Assembly (NCBI GenBank): GCA_029449245.1
Contig: JANATF010000017.1
Location: 434,001-498,000, forward strand
Direction: 5' to 3'
Length of the DNA: 64,000 nucleotides
Origin: Mortierella alpina
Taxonomy: Eukaryota; Mortierellomycota; Mortierellomycetes; Mortierellales; Mortierellaceae
Below, one piece after another: positions 62,164 to 64,000 of the stretch. The translations under genes and the position numbers were made by a program. Numbering within the stretch: the stretch's first letter is position 1; every line of letters starts with the position of its first letter. The notes below the pieces were generated by a model. It was not told the origin of the DNA. It worked only from the letters and a program-made list of their open reading frames with translations, and did not search any database.

Positions 62164-64000
62164 ATGTCATTTGCCCGCCTTCTCCAAGGTCCTGCACGCA
62201 CACTGCGCAGTGTCCGCCCCAGTGCACTTCCAGTGTCCCGCTTTGTCGTATCACCAGCTGTCTCAGCGCTCCACACCACCGCCAGGCGGCTGCAGAGCGC
62301 AGAGGCCCAGGTCCTCATCACCCCTACAGCAGGTACGCCCATCGGATAACAATGTCTGTGCAAGTTCCACTTCCATGGGCAATCACGACTCACTGTGCAA
62401 GGATCTTGCACCGTCGCAGAGGAAGCTTCAGAAATGTGGATTGAAAGCATACCTTAACAAGTTTGTGTTTTCTCTTGGCCTGTTCCTTTCGCTTTTCATT
62501 TTCTCTCCGGCGTTCCTTGTTGCTCGTAATAGAGTCGCTCGGGTTTGAGGTCTCGGGAGTCAAGGATGTCGACAACTCGCGCCCCATCTACATGGATATG
62601 CAGGCAACTTCGCCCACAGACCCACGCGTATTGGATGCTATGATGCCTTATATGACTGAACTCTATGGAAACCCCCACTCCAGAACCCACTCTTACGGCT
62701 GGGAGTCCGAGAAGGGTGTGGATCAGGCACGCGAGGTATGACGAGACAAGCTGGGGTGGAAATGAAAAAGGAAAACTGAGCGAAAAGAGTACTTGAAAGC
62801 TGCAGGAGATGAGGCAAACAGCGACTAAAATACGGTCGATTGATTCATCTCTAATAGGATATTGGCAAGCTGATCGGCGCAGACGCCAAGGAGATCGTTT
62901 TCACTTCTGGCGCTACAGAGTCCAACAACATGAGCATCAAAGGAGTTGCGCGATTTTACAAAGGAAAGAAGAACCACATTATCACCACCCAAACGGTAAG
63001 TTTTTTGTTTCTCCAGTTCTTACAGATCAGGTTGCATCTCCAGGGACCCAATTTGATGGTGCAGTTGTCATTCTCCCGAGCGGAGGGCAATAAATGGGTG
63101 GGGTGAAAGAAAGCTAGTCTTCCGAATCCCTCCTAACCGTATAGAGTTTATCGATGATTTCTTCCCATCTTTTTCACAGGAGCACAAGTGCGTCTTGGAC
63201 TCTTGCCGTGTTTTGAGTGATGAGGGCTTCGATGTCACCTACCTCTCTGTCGGAAAGAACGGACTCATTTCCATGGATGAATTGAAGGCCGCCATCCGTC
63301 CGGACACTGCGTTGGTCTCGATCATGGCTGTCAACAACGAGATCGGAGTTATCCAGCCTCTGGAAGAAATTGGCGCTCTCTGCCGATCCAAGAAGGTCTT
63401 CTTCCACACGGACGCAGCTCAAGCTGTTGGAAAGATCCCCATCGATGTGACAAAGATGAACATTGACTTGCTGAGCATCAGTGGCCACAAGATCTACGGC
63501 CCCAAGGGTGTTGGTGCGCTCTATGTCCGTCGCAGACCCAGAGTGCGTTTGTCCCCTCTGATGACTGGAGGTGGTCAGGAGCGTGGTCTGCGCAGTGGTA
63601 CCGTTGCCGCTCCTCTTGCCGTTGGTCTCGGAGAAGCATGCAGGATCGCAACTGAGGAGATGGCGGTAAGTCAAGGGTTTGTAGAGTAGTTTTCATGGTT
63701 CTCAGTTGCGAATGGATGATGTGCACCAAATGACGATTGTCCTTTTTTACCCGGACATTGCTATAACCGCCTAGTCCTGATGATATACGGCTCTTGACCC
63801 GCACTCGTTGCGGAATCAAGGGTGTCATCATGGACCATGATGGCCTGTGCAGGGGTTCTGATGGTGCACACTACACACTATTAAGCTGTGAACGTGTTAT
63901 GATACCCGTACGAGTTTTGTTTCTCATCGAACTTTGATTATGTTGCATGCTCCCTAGTATGACCACGAGCGCGTTAAGCGTCTTTCTGAGCGTCTGATCA
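62164..64000 (+). CDS. NFS1: Mitochondrial cysteine desulfurase NFS1 (5' part; 3' end outside window)
   Basis: Visible exons 62164-62332, 62533-62735, 62858-62995, 63180-63665 and 63958 to the window edge. The enzyme takes sulfur from cysteine (PLP-dependent) for iron-sulfur clusters and tRNA thiolation, with Isd11, ACP and frataxin. The N-terminus ([20 protein letters not shown]) is a mitochondrial presequence. Conserved parts: [89 protein letters not shown], and the PLP lysine K274 in [17 protein letters not shown], then [13 protein letters not shown]. The mobile catalytic Cys loop and the C-terminus lie beyond 64000. All junctions are in frame; introns are about 120-290 nt. Confidence 0.95.

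Noticed and set aside
1-64000. Transposons, CRISPR arrays, plasmid or phage features
   Set aside because: No transposase, reverse transcriptase, integrase, terminal repeats or spaced direct-repeat arrays were found; all repeats seen are coding tandem repeats or microsatellites in eukaryotic DNA.

Overview
The window is nuclear DNA of a filamentous, early-diverging fungus. I infer Mortierellomycotina (a Mortierella relative). The genes carry short GT-AG introns and encode a complete set of eukaryotic housekeeping proteins. The NACHT-pentapeptide-WD40 layout and two unnamed modules in the first genes match what I remember of Mortierella predictions. Several genes look animal-like (a CABLES-type cyclin, a topoisomerase III with a full zinc-finger tail), as is common in early-diverging fungi. 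No search was run, so the lineage call is an inference. All exon models were built by hand from splice signals and reading-frame continuity.

Region 1 (1-13.8 kb, all + strand) is the accessory part. It holds the 3' end of a Sel1-repeat gene, a 1,913-residue NACHT STAND protein with pentapeptide repeats and 14 WD40 repeats, and a 1,864-residue protein ending in 41 leucine-rich repeats in perfect 84-nt register. These look like a cluster of repeat-based intracellular sensors (NLR-like). The LRR array in particular looks recently expanded and reshuffled.

Region 2 (14.6-35.7 kb) is mixed. It contains two tandem paralogous F-box genes on the - strand, histone H2B, a predicted mitochondrial helical protein, a promethin/LDO-like membrane protein, a 1,271-residue disordered protein, mitochondrial ribosomal protein bL36m, an unrecognised 211-residue protein, U1 snRNP protein C, a third F-box protein and a three-exon metallothionein with 19 cysteines.

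Region 3 (36-64 kb) is dense housekeeping DNA: aprataxin, ribosomal protein uS14 (S29), topoisomerase III, HMG-CoA synthase, a profilin copy whose usual start codon has become ATA, alpha-COP, a TM7S3/TM198-type membrane protein, a single-pass membrane protein with a disordered tail, GINS subunit Sld5, Pol epsilon histone-fold subunit Dpb4, a CABLES-like cyclin and the 5' part of the cysteine desulfurase NFS1. Sld5 and Dpb4 act together at replication forks and are divergently transcribed from one 288-bp spacer containing an ACGCGT (MCB-type) site. Genome-maintenance genes (aprataxin, TOP3, SLD5, DPB4) are well represented, but nothing in the sequence shows co-regulation beyond that shared promoter.
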